From NCBI GenBank assembly GCA_963795665.1, contig CAWCIP010000009.1, forward strand, positions 1 to 64,000: DNA of 64,000 nt. The letters run 5' to 3'. Shown one piece after another: positions 1-9,150 of the stretch. The position numbers and the translations under genes were made by a program. The notes under the pieces are model-generated. The model did no database searches. It was not told the DNA's origin and was given only the letters and a program-made list of their open reading frames with translations. The DNA is from DASUPK01 sp963795665. GTDB lineage: Bacteria > Actinomycetota > Thermoleophilia > Solirubrobacterales > 70-9. Each line of letters opens with the position of its first letter. Position 1 is the stretch's first letter.

Positions 1-1023
1 TAGAAGAGCTGGTTCTCGCCGGCGAAGATCTCGGAGACCGAGTCGTCGGTGAAGATCCGGCGGATCGAGTCGGCGAGCGTCTGGGCGGCCGAGATCACGG
101 TGATGTTGTCCGGGGCGCCGGGGCGCTGGGGCAGGGTGTCGGTGACCACGATCCGCTCGATCGGGGAGTTCGCCAGGCGCTCATAGGCCGGACCCGAGAA
201 GACGCCGTGGGTAGCGACCGCGATCACCCGCGCGGCGCCCTCGTCCAGCACGGTCTGGGCGGCCGCGGTGAGGGTGCCGGCCGTGTCGATCATGTCGTCG
301 ACGAGCACGGCGGTCTTGCCCTTCACCTCACCGACCACGTAGCCGATCTCGGCGACCTGCTGGGCGGGGCGCTCCTTCTCCATGACGGCCCAGTGGCTGC
401 CCACCTTGCGGGCGAAGTTGCGGGCCGTCTTCACGCGGCCGGCGTCGGGGGAGACGATCACCAGCTCCTCGTTGAAGCCCATGTCGGAGACGTACTGGGC
501 GAGCATCGGCATCGCGGTCATGTGGTCCAGGGGGACGTGGAAGAAGCCCTGGACCTGGCCGGCGTGGAGGTCCATGGTGAGCACGCGGTCGACGCCGACG
601 CCCTCGAGGCACTTGGCGACGATCCGCGCGGAGATCGGCTCGCGCGGCGCCGACTTCTTGTCCTGGCGGGCGTAGCCGTACCAGGGCATCACGGCGATGA
701 TCCGGTGGGCGGAGGCGCCCTGGGCGGCGTCGATCATCGCCAGCAGCTCCATCAGCGCGTCGTTGGGGGTCATCCCCTCGGGCTCGTTGGCGCGCGGTCG
801 ACTGGACGATGAAGACGTCGGCGCCGCGGATCGACTCCTCGTAGCGGCAGTAGACCTCGCCGTTGGAGAAGGTCTTCAGGGTGACGTCGCCGAGGTCGAC
901 CTGGAGGTTGCGGGCGATGTGGGAGGCGAGCTCTCCGGAGGCTCGGCCGCCGAAGACCATCAGGCGCTTGCGGTAGTCCTGAACGATCTCCGATATCGGC
1001 TGGGGCTGCTCGATCGTGCTCAC
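1..1023 (-). CDS. prs: Ribose-phosphate pyrophosphokinase, frameshifted
   Basis: Makes PRPP from ribose-5-phosphate and ATP for nucleotide, His and Trp synthesis. The N-terminus (MVFGGRASGELA, FSNGEVYCRYEESIRG) and the PRPP loop VLVDDMIDTAGTLT are clear. The reading frame breaks near 790-800, just after VFIVQST. It resumes with NEPEGMTPNDALMELL in another frame, and the linker between QST and NE is about two residues short of the family norm, which suggests about 5 missing bases. The start is a GTG in a 4-base GTGA overlap with the glmU stop, so the two are translationally coupled. The last visible bases are ENQLF followed by TA, so only the final base of a stop may be missing. Identity is certain; the frameshift is probably an error because the gene is normally essential. 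Confidence 0.92.
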
Positions 1024-2422
1024 GAGTCTTCTCCCTCGCTCGATTCCTTCGCCTTCTTCGCCACGTAGCCCTCGACGTTCTTCTGGTCTGCCCTCGAGAT
1101 TCCCAACGCCCCGGGCGGAACGTCCTCATTGATCACCGATCCGGCCCCAGTGTATGCGTCGTCGCCGACTTCTACGGGAGCGACGAAGGTCGTGTCAACC
1201 CCGGTGTGAACGTTCTTGCCGATCTTGGTGCGATTTTTGTTGCGCCCGTCGTAGTTGGCGGTCACGGTGGTCGCCCCGAGGTTGCGTTCCCTCCCCCACC
1301 TCGGCGTCGCCGATGTAGGAGAGATGGGGGACCTTGGCGCCCGGCCCGATCTCGGAGTTCTTGATCTCGACGAAGGTCCCGGCCTTGGCCCCCTCGCCGA
1401 TCCGGGCGTTCGGGCGCAGGTAGGTGAACGGCCCGACCTTCGCCTCGTCGGCGACCTCGCAGCCGGTCAGGTAGGAGTGGATCACGGTGGCGCGCTCTCC
1501 CACCCGGGAATCGATCAGCGTGGTCATCGGCCCGATGCTGCTGCCGGATCCGAACGGTGGTGGTGCCGCGCAGCGAGGTGCCGGGAAGGATGGTCGCGTC
1601 CGGCTCGATCCGGACGTCGGCGTCGATCCAGGTCGCGCCGGGGTCCTCGATCGTTACCCCCGCCTGCATGTGGGCGATCAGGATCCGCCGGCGAGCCTCG
1701 TCGGTGACCCGGGCGAGGTCCGCGCGGTCGTTGATGCCCAGGTTGACCGCGGGATCGCCGACCAGGTGGGCGATCACCCGGCCGCCGGCCTTGCGGATCA
1801 GCGGCAGCACGTCGGGCAGGTAGTACTCGCCCTGGGCGTTGTGGTTGGTCAGGCCGCCGAGGGCGTCCGCAAGCGGCTCCGCCGCGAACGCGTAGGTGCC
1901 GGCATTCACCTCCCTGACCTGAAGTTCCTCCGGGGAGGCGTCGCCTGGCTTCTTCGCCTCGACGATCCGCTCGACCTCGCCGTCGCCCCCGCGGATGACG
2001 CGCCCGAACGTCCCGGGGTCCTCGAGCTCGGTGGTCATCATCGTGGCCGCAGCGCCGGCATCGCCGTGGGCGGCGAGCAGCGCGTCGATCGCCTCGGCGC
2101 CGAGCAGGGGCGTGTCGCCGGACAGGACCAGGACGGTGTCCGAGTCGCTCACGACGTCGGCGGCCGCCCGCAGCGCGCCGCCGGTCCCGTCGGCTACCGG
2201 CTGGACGATCGTCTCGGTGCCGTCGGGCAGTGCCGAGGAGAGGTCGTGGTCGGGCGAGACGATCACGCAGACCCGCCCCGCCCCGGCCTCGCGAGCGGCG
2301 AGGATCGGCCAGGCGATCATCGGTCGCCCGCAGACCTCGTGCAGGACCTTGGGCACCGCCGAGTGCATGCGCGTGCCCTGGCCCGCAGCCATGATCAGGG
2401 CCGTGGTGGCCGGGGGATTCAC
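1020..2422 (-). CDS. glmU: Bifunctional GlmU (GlcN-1-P acetyltransferase / GlcNAc-1-P uridyltransferase), two frameshifts
   Basis: Makes UDP-GlcNAc for peptidoglycan and polysaccharide. The N-terminal nucleotidyltransferase shows LIMAAGQGTRM and VLSGDTPLL. The C-terminal left-handed beta-helix shows TYLRPNARIGEGAKAG, HLSYIGDAEVG and TVTANYDGRNK. The frame slips near 1553 (extra T in the coding strand after TTTV) and near 1284 (extra C after GEGT). Removing exactly two bases gives 1401 nt, or 466 residues, close to the family's ~456. The GTG start at 2422 is preferred over an upstream in-frame codon because it begins at NPPATTALIMAAG and lies 6 bp behind a TACGAT hexamer. Its stop overlaps the prs start, as in the conserved glmU-prs pair. 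Confidence 0.93.
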
Positions 2423-2428
2423 AGCGGA

Positions 2429-2434
2429 ATCGTA
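2429..2434 (-). promoter_or_regulatory. Putative leaderless -10 hexamer of glmU
   Basis: TACGAT (TANNNT type) lies exactly 6 bp before the glmU GTG with no ribosome-binding site between. Transcription would begin at or next to the start codon. No convincing -35 is seen. Confidence 0.5.
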
Positions 2435-2489
2435 GATGCAGGGGGCCTGCCCGCACGGTCGGGCGCGACCGACGTTCCGCAATCAGCTC

Positions 2490-3078
2490 GGGCGCCTCGA
2501 TCTGGAGAACGACGCGCAGGATTCGCTCGGGACCAGCTGAATCTGGCCGCGGTCGCGCTCGGCGAATCAGACGAGTCGGCGACCGGGAGCGAGGACGTCG
2601 CGACTGGGGGAGCCGCGCGCCTCGCCCTCCTCTCCGTGTACGGGCGAGCATCTGCCGGTAGTAGCGGATCGGCCGGCGGCTGTCGCCTCGTAGCTGATCC
2701 GCCGGCACTCGAGGAGAAGCGCGGCGAAGCGGCGCCAGAGGAGGTCGCGCCGCGAGTCCGCCCACGCCGCCCTCGGGGAGCTGCAACAGCACCAGCTCGA
2801 ACTACGACGCCTCGCCGCCCCGGGTCTGGCGCGACGAGGCCGAGGATCGCCAGGTTCTCGAGGAAGGAGGGAGTGACGCGACCGCCGGCGCAGCGGATGA
2901 CCGCGGCGTCCCAGAGCTCCAGGTGGAGTGCGGCCGGCGGGTCGGTCGGGTAAGCCGTGCAGGTAGAGGACCGGACGGCCGGCAGGGTCGCCCCCCGCCA
3001 ACGCGTAGAACTCACCGTCGCGACAGATCGAACACCTGGCGCTCGAGCTCCATCCCCGCAGCCTGCCAGATGAGATGG
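2490..3078 (-). pseudogene. Gene-poor stretch with degraded coding fragments, possibly a hydrolase remnant
   Basis: About 600 bases without an intact gene. On the minus strand 2948-3022 reads YALAGGDPAGRPVLYLHGLP, which resembles the first strand and HG turn of an alpha/beta-hydrolase. In another frame 2806-2934 reads ELWDAAVIRC and SFLENLAILGLVAPDPG, protein-like but unassigned. No single frame is open across both pieces, so this is either a decayed gene or one hit by several indels like its neighbours glmU and prs. The hydrolase label rests on a short motif only. Confidence 0.25.
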
Positions 3079-3741
3079 TCACCCGCGCGTCAGTCGCTTA
3101 CTCCGGCCGACTCCCGGGCGGTCGAACGCGGCCCTGACCAGCTCGACGATCTCCGCTGGCGCCTTCTCGGGCGAGCCCGCATCGAGAGGCGGCTCGGGGT
3201 CGTACTCGATGCCGAGCTGCACCGCCTGGGCGACCTCGTCCCCGTTGATCGTCCTGACGAGGTGGAGCGCCATGTCGATCCCCGAGGAGACGCCCGCCGC
3301 GGTGACGATCTTGCCGTGCTCGACGATGCGATCCGGGACGGGCTTCGCCCCCAGCTCGGCGAGGACGTCGCGCGCCAGCCAGTGGGTGGTCGCGGGTGCA
3401 CCGTCGAGAAGGCCGGCGGCCGCGAGCAGCAGCGAGCCCGTGCAGACCGAGGTGGTCCAGGTGCTGGTCTCGTGCACGCCCCGGATCCAATCGTGGAGCG
3501 GCTCGTGCTCGAGCAGCAGCCGGTTGCCGAAGCCCCCGGGGACGACGACGATGTCCGGGCTCGTCACCTCGTCCAGCGAGGCGTCGGCGACGAGCGAGAG
3601 CGTGTCCGACTCGTTTCGGACCGGCCCCGCCTGTTCCGCGACGAAGATCGATTCGTTGCCGGGGACGGAGTTGAGTACGTCGTGGGGTCCGGTGATGTCA
3701 AGGGCGGTGAAGCGGTCGTAGAGCAGGTAGGCGACTTGCAT
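3079..3741 (-). CDS. DJ-1/PfpI family protein
   Basis: A 220-residue member of the DJ-1/PfpI (ThiJ) superfamily, close in layout to isonitrile-hydratase-like proteins. The N-terminal strand-turn YLLYDRFTALDITGPHDVLN and the nucleophile elbow TTSVCTGSLLLAAAGLLDG (Cys near residue 100) are typical; HW follows in ATTHWLARDVL. The start is supported by a good ribosome-binding site (AGAGGAG) about 8 bases upstream. It is overlapped by 44 bases by the end of the GlxA-type regulator, which carries the same domain at its N-terminus, so the pair is probably one operon. Substrate unknown; it could be an amidase, a glyoxalase or a non-catalytic sensor. Confidence 0.85.
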   Translation of the reverse strand: MQVAYLLYDRFTALDITGPHDVLNSVPGNESIFVAEQAGPVRNESDTLSLVADASLDEVTSPDIVVVPGGFGNRLLLEHEPLHDWIRGVHETSTWTTSVCTGSLLLAAAGLLDGAPATTHWLARDVLAELGAKPVPDRIVEHGKIVTAAGVSSGIDMALHLVRTINGDEVAQAVQLGIEYDPEPPLDAGSPEKAPAEIVELVRAAFDRPGVGRSKRLTRG

Positions 3742-4756
3742 CGGGATCTCCTCTCAGTGGCTGGATGCAGCTCGGCTCGGGTATTCGCCGGAAGCGGGCG
3801 CGGTAGGCGGCCGGGGCGGCGCCGACCCGGCGGACGAAGGCGCGGCGCATGGTCTCCGGCGTGCCGAAGCCACAGCGGGTCGAGACGAGCTCCACCGGAT
3901 CGGAGCTCTCCTCCAGCAGCTGGCGAGCGCGCTCGACGCGGAGCTCCTCGACGTAGGCCGCCGGCGTCATCCCCGTCTCCCGCCGGAAGAAGCGGGCGAA
4001 GTTCCGCGGGCTCATCGCGGCGCGCTCCGCCAGGGCCTCGACCCGCAGGTCGGCGTCGAGGTTGTCGGCGATCCAGGACTGGAGCTCGCGCAGGGGCCGC
4101 CGCTCGGCGAGCTGCGCCGAGAGGTGGGTGCTGAACTGGGCCTGGCCGCCGGGGCGCTGAAGGAAGAGAACGAGCCAGCGCGCGATCTCCACCGCGGTCT
4201 CGCGACCGAGGTCCTCCTCCACCAATGCGAGCGAGAGGTCCATGCCGGAGGTGACCCCGGCGGAGGTCCAGACGTTCCCGTCGCGGACGAAGATCGGATT
4301 TGGGTCGACGGTGAGCTCCGGGTGGCGGCGGGCAAGCTCGGCGGTCGAGGCCCAGTGAGTGGTGACGGTGCGCCCCTCCAGCAGCCCGGCCCGAGCCAGC
4401 AGGAAGGATCCGGAGCAGACCGAGGTGACCCGTCGCGAGCGGCGGGCGGCGCTGCGGATCCAGCGGATCAGGCCGGCGTCATCCTCGGCCTTGGCGACCC
4501 CGAAGCCGCCGGCGACTACGAGCGTGTCGATTGGGCCGCGGCAGCGGGCCGTCGTCGTCTTGGGGACCAGGCCGTAGCCGCTCGAGCGCGTCGCGATCGG
4601 CCCCCGCTCCCTGGCGACCACCTCGACGGTGTAGGCGCCCCCACCCGCCAGGGCGTCCGCGCCGGAGAACACCTCCGCCGGCCCGATCACGTCAAGCGGC
4701 TGGACCCCCGGGAAGGCGAGGATGACGACTCGTCGCGGCTCATTGGTCGAGGCCAC
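3698..4756 (-). CDS. GlxA-type AraC family regulator with DJ-1/PfpI sensor domain
   Basis: A 352-residue transcription factor. Residues ~8-190 form a DJ-1/PfpI domain (ILAFPGVQPLDVIGPAEVF; elbow TSVCSGSFLLARAGLL). Residues ~215-320 form an AraC double helix-turn-helix (AERAAMSPRNFARFFRRETG; LVSTRCGFGTPETMRRAF). Such proteins usually control an adjacent catabolic or detoxification gene; here the candidate is the overlapping DJ-1 gene downstream. The natural AraC end is near YRARFR. The extra ~30 residues read through the start of the next gene and may reflect another small indel. The GTG at 4756 is the first start giving the complete domain. Confidence 0.88.
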   Translation of the reverse strand: MASTNEPRRVVILAFPGVQPLDVIGPAEVFSGADALAGGGAYTVEVVARERGPIATRSSGYGLVPKTTTARCRGPIDTLVVAGGFGVAKAEDDAGLIRWIRSAARRSRRVTSVCSGSFLLARAGLLEGRTVTTHWASTAELARRHPELTVDPNPIFVRDGNVWTSAGVTSGMDLSLALVEEDLGRETAVEIARWLVLFLQRPGGQAQFSTHLSAQLAERRPLRELQSWIADNLDADLRVEALAERAAMSPRNFARFFRRETGMTPAAYVEELRVERARQLLEESSDPVELVSTRCGFGTPETMRRAFVRRVGAAPAAYRARFRRIPEPSCIQPLRGDPDASRLPALRPLHRP

Positions 4757-5170
4757 GGGCGAATCATGGCCCTATCGGCGGCCGTCTGCAATGACCAATA
4801 GCGGACGATTTCTGCCATCTCACGCAGCTTCGCCTGGCGCGCTGCCGGTCTCCGCGGAGCCCGCGGACCTAAGACTGCGGGATCCCGCCCTCCCGATGGC
4901 GCGCTCCCGTTCGTAGTTGGACACACGCCGAATGGTTTTCGGTCCAGGATCAGCCCCACGGGGGATTCGACTCCTCCTCCGGAACTCGCGTGATCCGCCA
5001 GGCGGCCGAACGGCTCTCCTCGCACCGGACTCGGTTTCCCGCTGCGATCCCAACGCGTCCGACACGCGGATGAGCAATAACGGAGTACGATTGTCTCCTG
5101 GGCCGAGAAGGACGTCCGACAGCGACGACAGGAAGCGTTCCGGTCGCAAGCTGCGGTTCTTCGGCCGCAA
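4757..5170. other. Intergenic region, no gene recognised
   Basis: About 410 bases between the GlxA-type regulator and the broken SRPBCC gene. Several short frames are open, but none has recognisable motifs or a good ribosome-binding site. A T-arm-like string near 4961-4980 (GATTCGACTC) does not fold into a tRNA. It presumably holds the promoter of the minus-strand regulator. Confidence 0.4.
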
Positions 5171-5658
5171 TGAGTGTCAACCTATCGCGGCGCTGTTGGA
5201 CAGCCGGTCTACATCGAGGTTCGTCGAGGCGGTTGTCGTCGTGAACGCCAGTTGGCGTGGTCGAGGACCAGTCGAGATCACGTTCAAGGGCAAGCTCTCC
5301 CTACACCCTGCCGACGACCTCGAAGATCGTGCGTCTTCGACCCAGTCGCGTACAGACGCCGTTTGAGATGAGCACGGTGGTAGGTCGAACCCTCGACGAG
5401 GATTTCTCGCAGCGGCATCCGCGCCAATGTGGAACACCTCGCTGAGAGGCATATCGAACGACGACGGCGAGCGTTCACGTCCGCTTCGACTGGATCGTCC
5501 ACGCCGACCGGCCGTTCCTCCGATACCTGACACCGATCATGCGCCCGATCTTCCGCTGGAACCACAACTGGTCGGCGGCCCGGGCGAAGGAGCGGTCTGG
5601 AGCCCTACGCGCGATCGCACTCTGCATGGCGAAGCCGGGACCGGCGCTAGCCAAATAG
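5171..5658 (+). pseudogene. Broken SRPBCC (START/polyketide-cyclase fold) protein
   Basis: The frame at 5473-5590 reads VHVRFDWIVHADRPFLRYLTP and continues with IFRWNHNWSAARAKE. This is the characteristic C-terminal strand and helix of actinobacterial SRPBCC proteins. The expected ending GLEPYARS is present but one frame over, stopping at 5650. Further upstream LPTTSKIVRL and FEMSTVVGRT sit in a different frame again. At least three indels therefore interrupt it. Proteins of this fold bind hydrophobic ligands and this one's ligand is unknown. It could be a true pseudogene or a gene damaged by sequence errors; several breaks in under 500 bases make real decay more likely here than in prs. Confidence 0.6.
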
Positions 5659-5670
5659 TCTCAGGGGCGC

Positions 5671-7587
5671 ATGCCGTCCCTCCAGTCCCGCTTCCCCCGC
5701 ATCTCCGCCTACGGCTTCCTCTCGGATTGCCACACCGGCGCCCTCGTCTCACCCGATGGGTCGATCGAATGGCTCTGCCTCCCGCGCTTCGACTCCGAGA
5801 GCGTCTTTGGCTCCCTGCTCGACCGCAGCGCTGGCTTCTGGCGGCTCGGGCCCCCCGGGCTGGTCGCGCCGGTCAGCCGACGCTACGTCCCAGGGACGAA
5901 CGTCCTCGAGACCACCTGGATGACGGGCTCCGGCTGGGTCGTCATTCGCGACGGGCTGACGCTCGGAGACTGGCGGCAGGACAACGACTTCGAGCCTCAC
6001 CGCCGCCCACCGCCCGACGATGAGGCCGAGCACGTCCTGATCCGGCAGGTGGAGTGCCTCCAGGGGGAGGTGGACATCGAGATGATCTGTCAGCCGGCCT
6101 TCGACTACGGCGCGACGCGGCTCGAGTGGCAGCGGCGCGGTGAGGACGGGACCGACGCGGAGGTGAGCCACAAGGACATCCATCTGATCCTCACCGGCGA
6201 TCTCCCGATCGGAGTGGACCAGTCGGACGCCCGCGCTCGCCACCGGATGAAGGCCGGTGAGGTCCGCTACAGCGCGCTCAGCTGGGGGCCGGCACCGATC
6301 CCTCCCAGCTCTTCCGAGGAATGCGAGCAGCGCCTCCAGCGGACAGTCGACTACTGGCGCCGCTGGCTCGAAGCCGGCAGCTTCCCTGACCATACGTGGC
6401 GTGACTACCTGCAGCGCTCCGCCCTCGTCCTCAAGGGGCTGACCTACGCGCCGACCGGCGCGATGATCGCAGCGCTCACCACCTCACTCCCCGAGACGCC
6501 CGGTGGCGAGCGCAACTGGGACTACCGCTACACCTGGATCCGGGACGCGACCTTCACGCTCTGGGCCCTCCATACCCTGAGCCTCGACTACGAGGCCACG
6601 GACTTCATGGGCTGGCTCGCGGACGTCTACCAGGAGAGCCTCAGGGAGGGTCACCCCGAGATGCAGATCATGTTCGGGATCGGCGGCGAGCGGGATCTCA
6701 CCGAGACCACACTCGACAACCTGAGCGGCTACGAGGGCGCCAACCCGGTGCGCATCGGCAACGCCGCCTACAGCCAGCGCCAGAACGACGTCTACGGGGC
6801 GCTGCTCGACTCCGTCTACATCCACGCCAAGGTCCAGGACCACCTCCCCCACGAGCTCTGGGAGGCGCTCTGCCATCAGGTCGAATCGGCGATCGCGGTG
6901 TGGGAGCAGCCCGACCAGGGGATCTGGGAGGGGCGCGGAGAGCCCAAGCACTACGTCTCCTCGAAGCTGATGTGCTGGGTCGCCCTGGACCGGGGGTGCC
7001 GGCTCGCCGACCGGATCGGCGACGAGGACCGATTGGCCAGATGGAGCGAGGTCTCCAAGAAGATCCGCGAGGACATCCTCGAGAAAGGCGTCTCGGACCG
7101 CGGCGTCTTCCGCCAGCACTACGACACCGACGCGCTCGACGCGTCCACCCTGCTGGTCCCGCTGGTCCGCTTCCTGCCGCCCGACGACGAGCGCGTGGTC
7201 AACACGGTCAAGGCCATCGCCGACGAGCTGACCGAGCATGGCCTGGTACTTCGCTATCGCGTCGAGCAGACCGATGACGGCCTGCACGGCGAGGAGGCGA
7301 GCTTCCTGATCTGCTCGTTCTGGCTCGTGTCCGCCCTATCGGAGATCGGAGAGCGTCAGCGCGCCCGCGAGATGTGCGAGAAGCTGCTCGCCATCGCCGG
7401 ACCCCTCGGCCTCTATGCGGAGGAACTCGACGCGAATACCGGCCGGCACTGGGGCAACTTCCCGCAGGCCTTCACACACCTGGCGCTGATCAATGCCGTG
7501 AGCCACGTGATCAGCGACGATCGCGCCACGGGCGACCGCGAGGTCACCGCGGTGCTCAGCGAGATGATCTCGCAGCAATACGGCTAG
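5671..7587 (+). CDS. Glycoside hydrolase family 15 (glucoamylase/trehalase type)
   Basis: A 638-residue GH15 enzyme, the usual length for actinobacterial members. It opens with the N-terminal beta-sandwich signature ISAYGFLSDCHTGALVSPDG and WLCLPRFDS. It then enters the (alpha/alpha)6 barrel with RNWDYRYTWIRDA (residues ~281-293), and near residue 580 has GLYAEELD, the region of a catalytic glutamate, followed by HWGNFPQAFTHLALINA. There is no signal peptide, so it is probably cytosolic. Bacterial GH15 proteins of this architecture hydrolyse trehalose or alpha-glucans; the sequence alone does not decide. It starts 13 bases after the SRPBCC remnant and its last 32 bases overlap the convergent PucR gene. 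Confidence 0.92.
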   Translation: MPSLQSRFPRISAYGFLSDCHTGALVSPDGSIEWLCLPRFDSESVFGSLLDRSAGFWRLGPPGLVAPVSRRYVPGTNVLETTWMTGSGWVVIRDGLTLGDWRQDNDFEPHRRPPPDDEAEHVLIRQVECLQGEVDIEMICQPAFDYGATRLEWQRRGEDGTDAEVSHKDIHLILTGDLPIGVDQSDARARHRMKAGEVRYSALSWGPAPIPPSSSEECEQRLQRTVDYWRRWLEAGSFPDHTWRDYLQRSALVLKGLTYAPTGAMIAALTTSLPETPGGERNWDYRYTWIRDATFTLWALHTLSLDYEATDFMGWLADVYQESLREGHPEMQIMFGIGGERDLTETTLDNLSGYEGANPVRIGNAAYSQRQNDVYGALLDSVYIHAKVQDHLPHELWEALCHQVESAIAVWEQPDQGIWEGRGEPKHYVSSKLMCWVALDRGCRLADRIGDEDRLARWSEVSKKIREDILEKGVSDRGVFRQHYDTDALDASTLLVPLVRFLPPDDERVVNTVKAIADELTEHGLVLRYRVEQTDDGLHGEEASFLICSFWLVSALSEIGERQRAREMCEKLLAIAGPLGLYAEELDANTGRHWGNFPQAFTHLALINAVSHVISDDRATGDREVTAVLSEMISQQYG

Positions 7588-8848
7588 CGGCCTCGGCCGG
7601 AGGGACCTGGCCCGCCTCCGTGCCCGGCTCGCGAGCCGGACCGACCGGCGAGGCGATTCCCAGCACGCGCATCGCCTTCAACCCGAGCCCCAGCTTCTCT
7701 CGCCCCTCTGTGGAGGTGACGTCGTGCCCGCAGAGCTCGCGGGCGCGCTCCAACCTGTAGCGGATCGTGTGGCGGTGGGTGAAGAGCTGCTGCGCGGTCG
7801 CGGCCACGTTCCCGTCGTTCTCGAGATAGGTCTCGACCGTGGTGACCAGCTCGGTCTCGTACTGCTCGTCGTAGGCGACCAGCGGCTCGACGGTCTCCGA
7901 GTAGAAGCGCTCGAGCTCGGCCGGGTCCTCGCTCATCGCCGGCAGCAGGAGCCGGTAGGCCCCCGTGTCCTCGAAGGCGAGCACCCGCGCGCGCTCGGCC
8001 TCGCCGACGTTCGCCGCCAGCAGAGCTTCCTGCCCGGCCCGGTAGAGATCGACGGGATCGGAAGCGACCCGGCTTCTGGAGACACCGACGGTGAAGCCGG
8101 TCAATCCCTGGTCGAGCTCGTTCGCAAGCGCATCGGAGGCGCGCGCCAGGCGGTCCTCGTCCTCCGCGGGAACGATCGCAACGACCTCCGCTCCCTCCCC
8201 CTCGGGATTCCCCTCGGCCGCGAGCGCGCCCATGCTGACCGCCCTCACGGCGCGCAGGGCGATCGCGAGGACTCGCGCGCGCCACTCACCGGTCTGCGCC
8301 ACGTGCGGCACGGCCCGGGCGATCAGGGCGCCGGCGCCGCCCGACAGATCCGCGCCGAGCTCGGTCGCGCGGGCTTCGATGTCGCCGCGATCCGTGATCT
8401 CGCGACTGAGCAGCGCGCGGACGAAGTCCCCGGCGGCCTCCTCCGTCGCCCACTCCGGCGAGCGGGTGCGCTCGAGCTCGAGCCCGACGAGGGTCGCGAC
8501 CATCCGGAGCAGGGCGGCGTCCGGCTCGTCCTCGCCGCGAGGACGCCAGCGCAGCTCGCCCACCGACGTATCGGCCACGCGAAGCTCCACGACCTCGACG
8601 CCGGCGCCGCCCGCCAGCAGCTTCCTCTCCTCGTCGGGTGAGGCGGCGGCGACCGCGAGCACGTTGCTGGCGCGGTCGATCAGGGCGACGCTCGCGTCGA
8701 GCGAACGGCCGGCGGCACGCGCGACCGCGGGCATGCCGGCGCCGGCCTCGATCGCGGCGGATAGCTCCTCGAGGCTGCCGGGATCGGCCTTACGCGAGGG
8801 TGCGCCGCCAGGCGCAACCCGTTTCGAGCTGGTCTCCTTGGCGTTCAT
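7556..8848 (-). CDS. PucR/CdaR family transcriptional regulator
   Basis: A 430-residue regulator with the PucR layout: an N-terminal ligand-sensing region (SLDASVALIDRASNVLAVA), a central GGDEF-like segment, and a C-terminal PucR helix-turn-helix at ~355-405 (VETYLENDGNVAATAQQLF, THRHTIRYRLERARELCG). PucR proteins often control catabolism of purines, sugar acids or amino acids. The neighbouring convergent GH15 gene is a possible but unproven target. The ATG at 8848 follows a TAGAAT hexamer by 6 bp, and an inverted repeat overlaps that hexamer, which suggests autoregulation from a leaderless promoter. Confidence 0.88.
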   Translation of the reverse strand: MNAKETSSKRVAPGGAPSRKADPGSLEELSAAIEAGAGMPAVARAAGRSLDASVALIDRASNVLAVAAASPDEERKLLAGGAGVEVVELRVADTSVGELRWRPRGEDEPDAALLRMVATLVGLELERTRSPEWATEEAAGDFVRALLSREITDRGDIEARATELGADLSGGAGALIARAVPHVAQTGEWRARVLAIALRAVRAVSMGALAAEGNPEGEGAEVVAIVPAEDEDRLARASDALANELDQGLTGFTVGVSRSRVASDPVDLYRAGQEALLAANVGEAERARVLAFEDTGAYRLLLPAMSEDPAELERFYSETVEPLVAYDEQYETELVTTVETYLENDGNVAATAQQLFTHRHTIRYRLERARELCGHDVTSTEGREKLGLGLKAMRVLGIASPVGPAREPGTEAGQVPPAEAASRIAARSSR

Positions 8849-8854
8849 CGGCGC

Positions 8855-8875
8855 ATTCTAGGTTGAGTCCTAGAA
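8855..8875 (-). promoter_or_regulatory. pucR leaderless -10 overlapped by an inverted-repeat operator
   Basis: TAGAAT (minus strand, 8855-8860) sits 6 bp before the ATG. It is embedded in TTCTAGG-N6-CCTAGAA (8856-8875), a perfect 7-bp inverted repeat, in the right place to repress the gene. Confidence 0.5.
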
Positions 8876-8886
8876 AGCGGCGATAC

Positions 8887-9150
8887 CTAGATCCAACCGG
8901 AGATCTTGTCCCAATTCAGGAAGATCACGACGCCGATCACGAGCCCGACGAGCACCAGCGCCGCCAGGACGAAGAGCGAGAGAAAGCCGGCGACCAGCTT
9001 CTCCCAGGCCCGCCCGTAGGAGCCGAGCGCGGGCACCAGGATGAGTCCCACGAACGCGCACACCGAGAGCAGCCCGGCGATGCCGAAGAGGTAGTACTCA
9101 GTGCCCAGCGCCAGCGCCGGCGCGAGGATCGAGCTCAGGGGCAGCGACAC
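8887..9150 (-). CDS. Small two-helix membrane protein, unknown function
   Basis: An 87-residue protein, almost all hydrophobic, with two predicted membrane segments (about 18-44, YYLFGIAGLLSVCAFVGLIL, and 52-82, LVAGFLSLFVLAALVLVGLV) and the short tail NWDKISGWI. Its start overlaps the end of the DedA-PAP2 gene by 53 bases, longer than the 4-base overlaps elsewhere here, and no later start codon keeps the first helix. It is probably the last gene of the tatD-rsmA-ispE run. No family recognised. Confidence 0.6.
   Translation of the reverse strand: MSLPLSSILAPALALGTEYYLFGIAGLLSVCAFVGLILVPALGSYGRAWEKLVAGFLSLFVLAALVLVGLVIGVVIFLNWDKISGWI

Noticed and set aside
207..1068. Long open frames on the plus strand opposite prs
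   Set aside because: They are His/Gly/Arg-rich shadow translations of the GC-rich antisense strand without homology.
4955..4985. tRNA T-arm-like string GATTCGACTC
   Set aside because: The G53-C61 pair and a matching acceptor stem are absent; no D- or anticodon arm could be placed upstream on either strand.
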